Source of the DNA: SURF-32 sp964648365
Lineage (GTDB): Bacteria > Planctomycetota > Phycisphaerae > UBA1845
Direction of reading: 5' to 3'
Length of the DNA stretch: 43,339 bases
NCBI GenBank assembly: GCA_964648365.1
Contig: CAZYLK010000028.1
Coordinates: forward strand, 1-43,339
Shown here piece after piece: positions 22,606 to 31,768 of this stretch. The notes beneath the pieces are model-generated. The model was not told where the DNA came from. It did not search any database and saw nothing but the letters and a program-made list of their open reading frames with translations. A program made the position numbers and the translations under genes. How positions within the stretch are numbered: the stretch's first letter is position 1; each line of letters starts with the position of its first letter.

Positions 22606-23193
22606 ATGGGGATGTCGCCGACGCAGGATCAAAGCACGCGGATGTTGAGAAGGTATCGCGACGGCGAAGCCGGCGCCGGGGATGAACTGCTGCCCGTGGT
22701 GTACGAAGAGCTTCGCGCCATGGCTCAGCGGTACATGCGGCGCCAGCCGGCCGATCACACGCTGGCGCCCACGGCCCTGGTTCACGAAGCCTATCTGCGG
22801 CTGATCCGGCAGGATCGTGTCCAGCCGGACGATCGAACGCACTTCATCGCGCTGTCCGCCCGCGCGATGCGATCGGTCCTGGTGGACCACGCCCGCGCCC
22901 GCGCGACGACCAAACGCGGCGGCGACCGGAAGGGCGTTCCGCTCGACGACGCCGTCGCGTCGTTCGAGATGAACTCCGCCGATCTGCTTGCCCTGGATGA
23001 GGCGCTGCGGGAGCTTACCGAACTCGACGCGCAGCAGGGCCGGACCGTAGAGCTGCGATTCTTCGGCGGCCTGACCAACGAGGAGACCGCGGCCGCGATG
23101 GGTGTATCTATAAGCACGGTCGAGCGAAACTGGCGATTCGCCCGCGCGTGGCTGTTCCGCGCGCTGTCGGACGCGGACACCGACGGCAAATAA
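22606..23193 (+). CDS. ECF-family RNA polymerase sigma factor (planctomycete/acidobacterial type)
   Basis: This 195-residue sigma factor has region 2 (LLPVVYEELRAMAQRYM and ALVHEAYLRLI) and region 4 (LDAQQGRTVELRFFGGLTNE, GVSISTVERNWRFARAWL). The pattern matches the ECF group (TIGR02999-like) that is expanded in Planctomycetota and Acidobacteria. No anti-sigma gene is adjacent. Instead the kinase gene begins seven bases after its stop, and in this group kinases of that type are thought to control the sigma factor. The ATG at 22606 has GGAG upstream; an ATG two codons later is also possible. Confidence 0.93.
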   Translation: MGMSPTQDQSTRMLRRYRDGEAGAGDELLPVVYEELRAMAQRYMRRQPADHTLAPTALVHEAYLRLIRQDRVQPDDRTHFIALSARAMRSVLVDHARARATTKRGGDRKGVPLDDAVASFEMNSADLLALDEALRELTELDAQQGRTVELRFFGGLTNEETAAAMGVSISTVERNWRFARAWLFRALSDADTDGK

Positions 23194-23199
23194 CGGCAC

Positions 23200-26100
23200 G
23201 TGGCCCAGGACGGCAGTCATCACGGTCGGATCATGGAGGTCTTCGAGGCGGCTTTGACGCTGCCGCCGGAAGCGCGACACGCCTTCCTCGACACCACCTG
23301 TGCGGGCGATCCGGGCGTTCGGGCCGAAGTGCTGGCCCTGCTCGCGGCCGATGAGGCCGCGGGGGGACAATTCCTTCGATCGCCGATGCCGGCGCCCACG
23401 TCCGAGGCGTCGGCGGCGTCAGACTACGAGATCATCGGCCGGCGCGTCGGCAGGTACACGATTCAGCGCCTGATCGGATCGGGCGGCATGGGCGCCGTTT
23501 ACGAAGCGACCCAGGAGGAACCGCGCCGAACCGTGGCGCTGAAAGTGGTCAAGTCCGGTTTTGCTACGCGCTCGGCGCTGCGTCGCTTCGCTCACGAGGC
23601 GCAGATTCTCGCCCAACTCAGGCATCCCAACATTGCACAGGTGTACGACGCCGGCACGCATCGCGACCGGTCGGAGAGCGTTCCCTACTTCGCGATGGAA
23701 CTCGTGCCCGACGCGCGGCCGCTGACGGTGTTCGCTCACGAAACCCGCCTGCCCACGCGCCGCCGGCTGGAAATCTTCCTGAGAGTCTGCGACGCCGTTC
23801 GCCACGGCCACCAGCGCGGCATCATCCATCGCGATCTGAAGCCGGGGAACATCCTCGTGGACGAGGCGGGCGAGCCGAAGGTGATCGACTTCGGCGTAGC
23901 CCTGGCGACAGACATCGACCAGCGGGTCACGACCGTGCAGACGGACATCGCGGCGTTCGTCGGAACGCTGCGCTACATGAGCCCGGAGCAATGCAGCGGC
24001 GATCCGCGCGGCCTCGACACGCGCAGCGACATCTACGCGCTTGGCGTGGTCCTGTACGAACTGCTCACCGGCCAGTTGCCGTACGATCTGTCCGGATCAT
24101 CGGCGTATGAGATTCCGCGGATCATCCGCGAGGCTGCGCCACGGCGGCTGTCGTCCATCGATCGGGCCCTGCGCGGCGACCTCGAAACCATTGTGCTCAA
24201 GGCGCTGGACAAGGAGCGCGAGCGGCGCTACCAGGCCGTCGGCGAGTTCGCACAGGACATTCGGCACTATCTGGCCAACGAACCCATTCAGGCCCGCCGC
24301 GCCACGAACTGGTACGTGTTGCGCAAGTCCATCGCCCGGCACAAAGTCGGGGCGGCCGCGATCGCGGTCATCGCCCTGCTGACGGCCGCGTCGGCACTGT
24401 CGCTGGGCGTGCTGTACCGTCAGGCCGAAGATCGGGCGCGGGCGCTGCGGGAGGCGGACTATTTCAACCGCATCGCGCTGGCGCTCAATGCTTACGAACA
24501 GGAAAACACGCCCAACGTGGTCGAACTGCTGGCCGGATGCCCGGAGGATCTGCGCGGCTGGGAGTGGTACTACCTGCAGAGACTGTCGGACACAGCCGTG
24601 ATGACGCTGCGCGACTACGACCGCGACGTTTCGGCGGTGTGTTACTCGCCGGACGGCGCCGTCATCGCAGCCGGCGATCGGGGCAGCGTCGTCCGGCTAC
24701 ACGAGGCGGCCGGTGGAAGGATCCTCGAAACGCTGGTCGGTCATCAGACGTATGTTACGTCTCTGGATTTTGCTCCGGACGGGCGCAGCCTCGTCGCGGG
24801 AGGCGTGGACGGCGCCTTCTACCTGTGGGATCTCAACGCGCCTGGCCCGGCGCGCGTGGTCAAGGGGCATGGGTTCACGGTGATCGCCGAGATGAGCCCC
24901 GACGGGACAACGCTGATGTCGGCCAGTTCCGACGGGCTGATCAAACTGTGGGACGTACAGACGCTGGAGTTGGTCCGCACTCTCGGCGGCGATACCGCGC
25001 CGCACAATTACGCGGCGTTCAGCCCCGACGGTCGCCGGATCGCCTCGGCCCTCCGCGACAGCACCGTGCGCATCTGGGACGCGGCAACGGGCGCTGAGAT
25101 TCGCGTGCTTCACGGTCATCGCGACCGCGTCCGGACGGTCGCCTACGATCACGACGGCACGCGGCTCGTATCGACGAGTTGGGACAACACGGTGCGCGTC
25201 TGGAACGCCGAGAGCGGCGACCCGATACAGACGATCGACGACAAGACCAGCCGCATCGCGATCGCCCGGTTCTCGCCTGACGGTGATCACGTGGTCGGCG
25301 CGACGCACGCCGCTTTGAAGATGTGGGAGATCGCCAGCGGCAATCCGACCGGCGTCCACATCGGGCACGACGAACGCATTATGGACCTTGCGTTCTCGCC
25401 CGACAGTCGCCACGTCATCACCGGGTCCGCCGATCGCACGCTCAGAATGTGGGAACTGGAGCCGCTGCGAAACGCGAACGTCCTCCGCAACTTCAAGGCC
25501 AGGGTTCACGCGCTGTCGATTTCGCCCGACGGCACGCGGATCGCCATCGGCGGGCAGCGCCCGGGCGTCCATGTCGTGGACGCGGAGACGGGCGACGACC
25601 TGCTGGTGCTCGACGGTGCGCGGAGCTACGTGAACCGCACGGCCTTTGATCCGTCCGGGGCCAGGATTGCCGGCGGGTCCGGCGCCGGTGTCGTGTGGGT
25701 CTGGGACGCGCGGTCCGGCGCCGTGCTGCTGGAGATCCCCGCGCACCAGTACGAAGTCGACGACCTCGCGTACTCGCCGGACGGCAGCCGGATGCTGTCT
25801 GTCGGACTGCGATCGGAAGCCTCCGTCTGGGACGCACGAACGGGGGCGTCTCTGCTGCGCATCACGGACGACCCCGGCGGATGCACCGGCGCCGCCTTCG
25901 CGCCTGACGGTCAGCGCCTGGTGACGACGGGCCGACAGAGCGTCGCGATTCGCGACGCCCTCAGCGGCAGAACGCTGCTGGCGTGGAAGACCGAGCAGCC
26001 GGCGGGACATCCGGCCTGGTCGCCGGACGGTCGCTGGATCGCGGTGTGTACGGGAAGCAAGCTGCAACTGTTTGACGCCGTCACCGGCCGGCTTGTCCAC

Positions 26101-26358
26101 GATATGCGGCAGCATTTGCGCGCCGTGCTGGACGTGGTCTTCTCTCCGGACGGTCGGCGGCTGGTCTCGATGGGCTATGGCAACCTCATCAAGATGTGGG
26201 ACACGCGTACCGGCCGACTGACGCTCACGCTGGACGTACACGTCGGCCCCGCGCCTGCGGTGGCGTTCAGCTCGGACGGGCGCTACTTCGTCACCGGCAG
26301 TGAGGACATGACGGTCCGCAAGTGGGACGCGGGCCGCGCCTTCCCACCGATCGAATGA
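23200..26358 (+). CDS. Membrane Ser/Thr protein kinase with 14 WD40 repeats
   Basis: This 1052-residue protein starts with a short helical region (EVFEAALTLPPEARHAFLD) typical of kinases paired with ECF sigma factors. The kinase domain (about 86-355) has the glycine loop IGSGGMGAVYE, catalytic Lys115, HRDLKPGN (Asp212) and DFG at 230-232, so it should be active. One membrane helix lies at about 383-405. Beyond it, residues about 470-1050 form some 14 WD40 units, each with an F-S-P-D-G-type turn, enough for two seven-bladed propellers. The WD40 part should face the opposite side of the membrane to the kinase, as a sensor or scaffold. The GTG start is weakly supported; an ATG at 23233 is the alternative. 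Confidence 0.93.
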   Translation: MAQDGSHHGRIMEVFEAALTLPPEARHAFLDTTCAGDPGVRAEVLALLAADEAAGGQFLRSPMPAPTSEASAASDYEIIGRRVGRYTIQRLIGSGGMGAVYEATQEEPRRTVALKVVKSGFATRSALRRFAHEAQILAQLRHPNIAQVYDAGTHRDRSESVPYFAMELVPDARPLTVFAHETRLPTRRRLEIFLRVCDAVRHGHQRGIIHRDLKPGNILVDEAGEPKVIDFGVALATDIDQRVTTVQTDIAAFVGTLRYMSPEQCSGDPRGLDTRSDIYALGVVLYELLTGQLPYDLSGSSAYEIPRIIREAAPRRLSSIDRALRGDLETIVLKALDKERERRYQAVGEFAQDIRHYLANEPIQARRATNWYVLRKSIARHKVGAAAIAVIALLTAASALSLGVLYRQAEDRARALREADYFNRIALALNAYEQENTPNVVELLAGCPEDLRGWEWYYLQRLSDTAVMTLRDYDRDVSAVCYSPDGAVIAAGDRGSVVRLHEAAGGRILETLVGHQTYVTSLDFAPDGRSLVAGGVDGAFYLWDLNAPGPARVVKGHGFTVIAEMSPDGTTLMSASSDGLIKLWDVQTLELVRTLGGDTAPHNYAAFSPDGRRIASALRDSTVRIWDAATGAEIRVLHGHRDRVRTVAYDHDGTRLVSTSWDNTVRVWNAESGDPIQTIDDKTSRIAIARFSPDGDHVVGATHAALKMWEIASGNPTGVHIGHDERIMDLAFSPDSRHVITGSADRTLRMWELEPLRNANVLRNFKARVHALSISPDGTRIAIGGQRPGVHVVDAETGDDLLVLDGARSYVNRTAFDPSGARIAGGSGAGVVWVWDARSGAVLLEIPAHQYEVDDLAYSPDGSRMLSVGLRSEASVWDARTGASLLRITDDPGGCTGAAFAPDGQRLVTTGRQSVAIRDALSGRTLLAWKTEQPAGHPAWSPDGRWIAVCTGSKLQLFDAVTGRLVHDMRQHLRAVLDVVFSPDGRRLVSMGYGNLIKMWDTRTGRLTLTLDVHVGPAPAVAFSSDGRYFVTGSEDMTVRKWDAGRAFPPIE

Positions 26359-26465
26359 GGCACGGCGCCCCGGTCGGCGCTTGGCGCTTCACGTCACGCT
26401 CGTGGTGAGTCGCCTTCAAGGCCGCCGAGCACCCGACGGCGCAGGGATCGCAGCGCCAGGTTCCG

Positions 26466-27776
26466 CTACTTCACCGCCGGTCGGCCGATCGGGAAGTACT
26501 CCATGCCGTAACGGCGCAGCGTCTTTGGCTCGTACAGGTTCCGGCCGTCGAAGACGACCGGGTGCTTGAGGCGCTTTTTCATTTCCTGGAAGTCCGGGCT
26601 GCGAAACGCGTTCCACTCCGTGCAGATCACCAGGAAGTCGGCCCCTTCGAGCGCCGCGTAGGCGGTGTCGTAGTAAGCGATCCGGTCTCCGTACGACTGG
26701 CGCAGGTTGCTCAGCGCCTGCGGATCATGGGCGTGGACGGTCGCGCCGGCTTTGAGCAGCTCCTCGATCAGCGCCACGGCCGCGGCCTCGCGGATGTCGT
26801 CCGTGTTGGGCTTGAACGAGATGCCCCAGATCGCCGCAGTCATGCCGCGCAGCCCGTCGCCGAAGCGCGAGCGCACCTTCTGGAAAAGCACGCGCTTCTG
26901 CCGTTCGTTGACGTTGTGGACGGCGCCGAGCAGTTCGGTTTCCATTCCGGCCTTGCGCGCCGTGTGATGCAGCGCCTGCACGTCTTTCGGGAAGCAGCTT
27001 CCGCCGTAGCCGGCGCCGGGATAGAGGAACTGCGGTCCGATGCGCGGATCGGTGCCCATGCCGTGACGTACCTCTTCCACGTCGATGCCCAGCCGGTCGC
27101 AGAGGTTGGCGATCTCGTTGACGAAGCTGATGCGGGCGGCAAGGCAGGCGTTGGCGGCATACTTGGTCAGTTCCGACGCTTCGCGGCTCATCTGCAGCAT
27201 CGGACGCTGATTACGCACAAAGGGCAGGTACAGCTCCCGGATGATCTCCCCCGCCTCGGGCTTGTCGGCCCCGATGACCACGCGGTCCGGGCGGCGAAAA
27301 TCGTTGACCGCGTTGCCCTCTTTCAGGAATTCGGGATTGCTGACCAGGTCTACACGCGCCGTCGAGCGGGCGTTGATGATTTTTTCCACGTGCGCCCCTG
27401 TGCCGACCGGAACGGTACTCTTGATCGCAACGGTCAGAGGTCGACTGACGTGCGGCGCCATTTCCCGGGCAAACGCTTCGATGTGTGACAGGTCGGCGTC
27501 GCCGTCCGCCTTTGGCGGCGTTCCGATGGCAATGAAGACGACCTCGGCGTGATCGACCGCCTCCTTAATGTCGGTCGTGAAGCGGATTCGCCCGGCCGCA
27601 CGGCTGTCGCGCAGCAGTTCCGGCAGGCCCGGTTCGTAGATCGGGCAATGACCCGCGTTGAGCGACTCGACGCGCTTGGCATCAATGTCGTAGCCGAGCA
27701 CGTTGTTGCCCGTTTCCGACAGGCATGCGCCCGTCACAAGTCCGACGTATCCACTTCCGGCAATCGTGATTTTCAC
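26466..27776 (-). CDS. ugd: UDP-glucose 6-dehydrogenase
   Basis: This 436-residue NAD-dependent enzyme oxidises UDP-glucose to UDP-glucuronate for polysaccharide synthesis. It begins MKITIAGSGYVGLVTGACLS, the NAD-binding motif. Substrate and catalytic segments are intact: YEPGLPELL, SNPEFLKEGNAV, and the catalytic Cys261 in GGSCFPKDVQAL. The C-terminal UDP-binding domain (GISFKPNTDDIREAAAV) is complete and the length is normal. GAGGAAG lies seven to eight bases before the ATG. Upstream (27777-28012) are about 236 bases with no credible gene. It converges with the kinase gene, with no clear terminator between. Confidence 0.96.
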   Translation of the reverse strand: MKITIAGSGYVGLVTGACLSETGNNVLGYDIDAKRVESLNAGHCPIYEPGLPELLRDSRAAGRIRFTTDIKEAVDHAEVVFIAIGTPPKADGDADLSHIEAFAREMAPHVSRPLTVAIKSTVPVGTGAHVEKIINARSTARVDLVSNPEFLKEGNAVNDFRRPDRVVIGADKPEAGEIIRELYLPFVRNQRPMLQMSREASELTKYAANACLAARISFVNEIANLCDRLGIDVEEVRHGMGTDPRIGPQFLYPGAGYGGSCFPKDVQALHHTARKAGMETELLGAVHNVNERQKRVLFQKVRSRFGDGLRGMTAAIWGISFKPNTDDIREAAAVALIEELLKAGATVHAHDPQALSNLRQSYGDRIAYYDTAYAALEGADFLVICTEWNAFRSPDFQEMKKRLKHPVVFDGRNLYEPKTLRRYGMEYFPIGRPAVK

Positions 27777-28012
27777 GTGTGTGCTTCCTCGCGATACTCA
27801 GAGCCGCCGCGCCGGTTCGCTCCGGGCTGCTCACTTGTCCAAGCCGACGGCAGTCGCCGACGGGCCACCGGTGGGGTCGCCTGTCGCTGCCGGCTGTCTG
27901 TTTTATCGGGCACCGGCGCCGCCGAGGCCAGTCGTCGCGCTCGCGCCACACTCCCCGGTACGCCGCGCCGCCGGTGCGCGTTCGCGCGGGGCAGACGCAC
28001 CCGGGGGCGCGT

Positions 28013-28408
28013 TCAGTGCCGTTCGGACACGCCGAGGCCGTGGCCGGACCGCGGATCGACCCGGACGCGGACGCCGGCCCGGTTTACCTGAATGCCGTCG
28101 GGACTGCCGGGCAGCGCGGCGCAGATCGCGGACACGAGCCGGTCGCGATCCGCCAGCCAGACCGCCTCCACTTCGTGCTCCGTTCCGTCACCGGTGGAAC
28201 AGCGCACGAATCGCGTGACGAGAACGTCATCGAAGTCGTATCCGCTCCGCTGCAGCGCCGCCGCGGCCGCGTCCATCAGGTCTGCAAGGGTCCGGCGCAG
28301 GCGGTCCAGATCCAGCGTCGGCAGCGCGTCGGCGACGGGAGTATCCGCGCAGAACACAACGGCGCCGCCGTCCGCGGGGTCGTTCGCTCCGTTACGCGCG
28401 CGGTGCAT
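28013..28408 (-). CDS. Unknown 131-residue protein coupled to the DUF1571 gene
   Basis: I do not recognise the family. The protein has a helical central part (LDLDRLRRTLADLMDAAAAAL) followed by beta-like segments (DDVLVTRFVRCS, HEVEAVWLADRDRLVSAICA) and no signal peptide or membrane segment. Its ATG overlaps the stop of the DUF1571 gene by one base (TGATG), which implies translational coupling and is the main reason to accept it. Codon use fits its neighbours. Confidence 0.55.
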   Translation of the reverse strand: MHRARNGANDPADGGAVVFCADTPVADALPTLDLDRLRRTLADLMDAAAAALQRSGYDFDDVLVTRFVRCSTGDGTEHEVEAVWLADRDRLVSAICAALPGSPDGIQVNRAGVRVRVDPRSGHGLGVSERH

Positions 28409-29280
28409 CAGCGGGCAACAAGACTGACGTTGAAATCATCGTCAACGAGTCCGACGTTGAACCGGGCGTTGACCAGCAGGTAACTGCCGAGCAGATCCTG
28501 CCCGCCTGCGTCGGCGTACGCCACGCAGGCCGTCGGCACCAGCCATTCCTGATCGATGTGGATGATCAGGAGCGCGTCGGGGTACTCGCCCTGCTCGTCC
28601 GTGTAGGGAAGCGTCCGCCGAAAGGCGAACGTCGCACGACCGGCCACGTCGCCCTCGCCGACGAACTCGAGCGAGTACGCGGGGTCGCCGGCGCCGAGCG
28701 CCTTCTGCGAATAGTGAATGATCAGGTCGAGCGAGTTGCGGTAGCCGAACTGATCGATCGTCCGGCGTGACTCGCGCGTGGCGCCGGGACCGTGAATGTT
28801 GCGGCGCACTTCGGGAAAGAGCGAGCCGAGCACGCCGGCGGGACGGACGATGAGTTGTTCGTTCGCGTCCTCGTCCTGCCAGCGGCCTTCGATGTACGTC
28901 GCCTGCTGCGCCTTGCCGGCGTTCCGGATCCACTGCATGTCGACGCTGTAGGGCGACTCCCGGAAGCGGATTTCGATTTCCTGCTCCGGCCCCAGCGTAC
29001 CGTTGATGCGCTCCTGCTTCAGAAAGGTGCAGGTGTAGTCGGAGACGTTGGCGTCGTAGTACTCGCGGCACATGCGCAGGAAGGCAAGCGGATCCCGCGC
29101 CGCCAGCGCATGCCGCGACGCCGAGCCATCGACTTCCATCGCCGACGCCTGCTGGGGCGCGGCGGTCAGATCGGAAATGAGCGATCGGCTGCGCGGGGCG
29201 TCGTGACAGCGCAGCGCCGTCGCCGCCAGCGCACAGAGTACGAGAGCAGTACGGGGACTGGGAACGATCCGATTCTGCAT
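28408..29280 (-). CDS. DUF1571-family exported protein
   Basis: This 290-residue protein has an N-terminal signal (TALVLCALAATALRC) with a Cys that could be lipidated, though the lipobox is poor. The body shows the DUF1571 pattern known from Planctomycetota: the YTCTFLKQERINGTLGPEQE segment, RFRESPYSVDMQWI, and late strands with DLLGSYLLVNARFNVGL. Function is unknown; the beta-rich fold recalls outer-membrane lipoprotein carrier proteins such as LolA, which is inference. No ribosome binding site is seen before the ATG at 29280. A -10-like TATAAT lies about 145 bases upstream. Confidence 0.85.
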   Translation of the reverse strand: MQNRIVPSPRTALVLCALAATALRCHDAPRSRSLISDLTAAPQQASAMEVDGSASRHALAARDPLAFLRMCREYYDANVSDYTCTFLKQERINGTLGPEQEIEIRFRESPYSVDMQWIRNAGKAQQATYIEGRWQDEDANEQLIVRPAGVLGSLFPEVRRNIHGPGATRESRRTIDQFGYRNSLDLIIHYSQKALGAGDPAYSLEFVGEGDVAGRATFAFRRTLPYTDEQGEYPDALLIIHIDQEWLVPTACVAYADAGGQDLLGSYLLVNARFNVGLVDDDFNVSLVAR

Positions 29281-29425
29281 GAAGGAATCGCCGTGCGTCT
29301 GCCGGCCTGCAACACCGGAGGTTATCGGAACAGTTCCGATCCGGCTTCAGCCCAATAATCTCAGGCTTCGGCCGCACCCCGCTCTCGCCGCTGCGCCTCC
29401 ACGGCGAGCGAAAGGCCGTCGCGGG

Positions 29426-29431
29426 ATTATA
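29426..29431 (-). promoter_or_regulatory. Consensus -10 box upstream of the DUF1571 gene
   Basis: The reverse strand reads a perfect TATAAT at 29431-29426. The start point would be near 29419, leaving a leader of about 140 bases before 29280. No -35 box is found at the standard spacing. The leader contains imperfect GGCTTCAGCC and GGCTTCGGCC motifs near 29345-29372. Confidence 0.4.
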
Positions 29432-29551
29432 CACCCACAAAGGGCTATAGGATACAATCTGAGCCGGAGCAAATCCACGGCGGCAGGAATTGCGCAATTG
29501 CGGTCAATTATCCACGCTGCGATGTTTCGGCGCGGGTAGTCCGCGCGCCGG

Positions 29552-30697
29552 CTACTTTCGGGGCTCGCGGGGGATGCTGACTTCGAAGCTCGATCCTTTA
29601 TCTACTTCCGAGCGCGCCGTAATCGAACCCCCGAGGTTGCGGACGATACCGAACGCCACGGCCAGCCCGAGTCCCCGCGCCTGCGTGGGGACTTCTCCCT
29701 TCGTGTCGCCGGGCACTCGGTAGAACGGCTCAAAGCAGCGCTCCAACTCCTGCGGCGCCATCCCGAAGCCTGAATCCGTGACCTGCACCCGCAGGACGTC
29801 GTTGTCACAGGAACCGCAGATCGTCAGCGTCCCGCCCTTGGGCATGGCCGTGATGGCGTTCTGCACCAGGTTCTCGACGACGTTCTCCAGCGCATCCCGC
29901 GGGACGGCCATGACGGGGAGCGGCGGAAGATCCAACATTACCGCGATCCCGCGATCGGCCGTGCGGCGTTCGGCGCGGTCCGTGAGATTGATCAGCAGTT
30001 CTGAAAAGTCGCACTGGTCGGGATGGGACCGGCTGCCCTCCGCGAAGGCCAGAAGCCCGCGCATCAACTGGGTGGCGCGCGTCAGCGCCCGGGCGGTTTT
30101 TTCAAGCACGCTCCGCGCGATTGTTCCGTCGTCGCTGGCGAGCGCAAAGTCCACACTGGTGACGATTCCGCCGAGGATGTTGTTGAAGTGGTGCGACATG
30201 GCGCCCGCCATCTCTCCCAGCGCCACCATCTTCTGGCTCTCGTGGAGCTGCGACACGGCCTGGACACGCTTCGTGATGTCACGGATGCAGATGAGCGCTC
30301 CGAAGGTGAAGCCCTCGTCTGAGGCGATCGGCGTGATCGCGATCGCGAGTTCCCTCGACTGGCCGTGCTCGTCCCGCTGTTGAAACTCAAATTCGTTGCT
30401 CTCACCCATCTCAATCGCGCGGGTGAGCAATCGACGGACGAGCTGGCGGCGCGGCCTGGGCAGGATGGCGACGGCGTCGGTGCCCGTCATCTGCGCCGCG
30501 GAGGCCCCGAAGATGCGCATCGCCGCCGGGTTCCATGCCCGGATGTGCAGTTCGCGGTCGGTGGCGATCATCCCGACGCCGGCACTGTTGAACATGTGCC
30601 GAAACGCGGACTCATCAAACTCAGCGGGCGCCTGAGATGCGTGGCTGGAGGGGTCCGGCGTCACGATGGGTGATGATAGCCTTGTGAGTCCGGGCAT
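29552..30697 (-). CDS. PAS-domain sensor histidine kinase (NtrB-like)
   Basis: This 381-residue protein has a PAS domain (about 25-145; MFNSAGVGMIATDRELHIRA) and then a histidine kinase core. The phospho-acceptor is probably His169 in ALGEMAGAMSHHFNNILGG. The ATPase domain has an N box (ENVVENLVQNAITAM), G1 (VTDSGFGMA), an F box (CFEPFYRV) and G2 (RGLGLAVAFGIV), all intact. No membrane segment is present, so it senses a cytoplasmic signal. The ATG at 30697 is favoured because the upstream frame is low-complexity and overlaps the divergent promoter. No response regulator with a DNA-binding domain is adjacent. It is divergent from the receiver-like and cyclase genes, which may be its partners. 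Confidence 0.9.
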   Translation of the reverse strand: MPGLTRLSSPIVTPDPSSHASQAPAEFDESAFRHMFNSAGVGMIATDRELHIRAWNPAAMRIFGASAAQMTGTDAVAILPRPRRQLVRRLLTRAIEMGESNEFEFQQRDEHGQSRELAIAITPIASDEGFTFGALICIRDITKRVQAVSQLHESQKMVALGEMAGAMSHHFNNILGGIVTSVDFALASDDGTIARSVLEKTARALTRATQLMRGLLAFAEGSRSHPDQCDFSELLINLTDRAERRTADRGIAVMLDLPPLPVMAVPRDALENVVENLVQNAITAMPKGGTLTICGSCDNDVLRVQVTDSGFGMAPQELERCFEPFYRVPGDTKGEVPTQARGLGLAVAFGIVRNLGGSITARSEVDKGSSFEVSIPREPRK

Positions 30698-30805
30698 GGC
30701 AATGGCCGCCCGCGCACCGACCGCACCGACCGCCGATCCGTCCGGCGTCCACGGCCGACCGCCCGTGTTCCCGCCAACCCAATCGCATCTTTCCAGTATT
30801 GAAAA

Positions 30806-30834
30806 TTGACCCGCTTTGCCGGTCTTTCTAAAAT
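30806..30834 (+). promoter_or_regulatory. Sigma70-type promoter for the receiver-like/GGDEF operon
   Basis: TTGACC (30806-30811) and TAAAAT (30829-30834) are separated by exactly 17 bases and each matches consensus at five of six positions. An A/T-rich patch precedes it. Transcription would start near 30841, about 97 bases before the receiver-like gene and just ahead of an AGGAGGG site. Confidence 0.7.
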
Positions 30835-30855
30835 GACGCACGTTCAGGAGGGCTC

Positions 30856-30951
30856 GTGGTCCGCGGAATCCGCCGGTCCCCGGTGGACGCGACGCCGCCC
30901 GGTGACGCAATCACCGGTTGTGGGGAGCGAAGCCTCAGTGACGCAGCGTGA
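30856..30951 (+). CDS. Possible 31-residue leader peptide
   Basis: A GTG at 30856 stands five bases after AGGAGGG, the best ribosome binding site in this region and the first one after the promoter. The frame runs 31 codons and stops at 30951, overlapping the GTG start of the next gene by 14 bases in a different frame. The peptide has no recognised similarity. It may couple translation to the next gene, or the site may be accidental. Confidence 0.35.
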   Translation: MVRGIRRSPVDATPPGDAITGCGERSLSDAA

Positions 30952-31768
30952 TGTACTTCATATCGCCGCCGGTCCCGCCTCGACCGTCGACCCGGTGTCG
31001 TCGTCCCTGGCGAAGGGTGGCTGGCGCGTCGAGGAAACCGGGGACGTCTATCGCGGGCTGGCTCGGATGACGGCGTCGGCCTCGCCCCCGCGGGCCGTCA
31101 TCGTCTGCGTGGACTTCCTCCGCTCGGACGAGTTCGAATTCTTCGCGCTGGCGCGGCGACACCGCCCGGGCGTTCGTATCCTCGCCTACGCCGACGGACG
31201 GCTTTCGGCCAAGCTGGATCAGGCCCTCGCCGTCGACGGCGTCGCACGGTTTGAAGCGGCTGGGACGGAACGTCTCCTGGAGGGCGCAATGCCGGGCGAC
31301 ACGCCGCGTCGCGCCGCTCGGGACTTGAGCGCGAATCGCGCCAACGGCCCATCCGCCCCCCGAAGGGTCGAAGCGCCGCCCGACGTCGCCTCGTCGCGGC
31401 CATCCGGAGGTTTCTCCGCGGCAACTTTCGATGGCGGGGACGCCATGTGTGAGTCGGACGCCGGCGCCGCCGGCAGGCCACTCGGCCCGATGGACCACGA
31501 AGGCGTTTTCACCCTCGATGAGCAGGAGCGGGAGTCCGAATGCGACGAGCCTGCGCCCGCGCGCGTACCCTGGGGCCCCCAGCAGGGTCGCCCCGCGCGG
31601 ACGCCGCCGCGGCCATCGCCGCCGGCCGAACCGGCGCCGCGCTCGTTGCTGCGTCCGGCGCCGCTCGATGACACGCCGCTGCTGTCCGAGGAGGAGTTGC
31701 AGGCCCTGATCGGGGACGACGATCTGGACGAACCGTTCGACGCCACCGATGGGGGACGCGGATCGTGA
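30938..31768 (+). CDS. Receiver-like protein with proline-rich linker and C-terminal acidic motif
   Basis: This 276-residue protein begins with a receiver-like fold (VLHIAAGPASTVDPVSSSL, RAVIVCVDFLRSDEFEFF, PGVRILAYADGRL). The acidic pair after the first strand is missing, and the third strand keeps an Asp in VIVCVDF, so it may be a pseudo-receiver. Residues about 130-240 are Pro/Arg/Ala-rich and probably disordered. The C-terminus has a short conserved-looking helix LLSEEELQALIGDDD, similar in style to the FliM N-terminal peptide (L-S-Q-x-E-I-D-A-L-L) that binds CheY; that likeness is only an inference. The GTG at 30938 is chosen for GGGGAG about ten bases upstream. It overlaps the cyclase gene by four bases (GTGA). 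Confidence 0.68.
   Translation: MTQRDVLHIAAGPASTVDPVSSSLAKGGWRVEETGDVYRGLARMTASASPPRAVIVCVDFLRSDEFEFFALARRHRPGVRILAYADGRLSAKLDQALAVDGVARFEAAGTERLLEGAMPGDTPRRAARDLSANRANGPSAPRRVEAPPDVASSRPSGGFSAATFDGGDAMCESDAGAAGRPLGPMDHEGVFTLDEQERESECDEPAPARVPWGPQQGRPARTPPRPSPPAEPAPRSLLRPAPLDDTPLLSEEELQALIGDDDLDEPFDATDGGRGS

Noticed and set aside
24697..26241. A 514-codon minus-strand frame
   Set aside because: It is antisense to the WD40 region and owes its length to the periodic, GC-rich repeats.
27773..28000. A 75-codon minus-strand frame upstream of ugd
   Set aside because: Arg/Ala/Pro-rich composition, no ribosome binding site, and it overlaps the ugd start codon.
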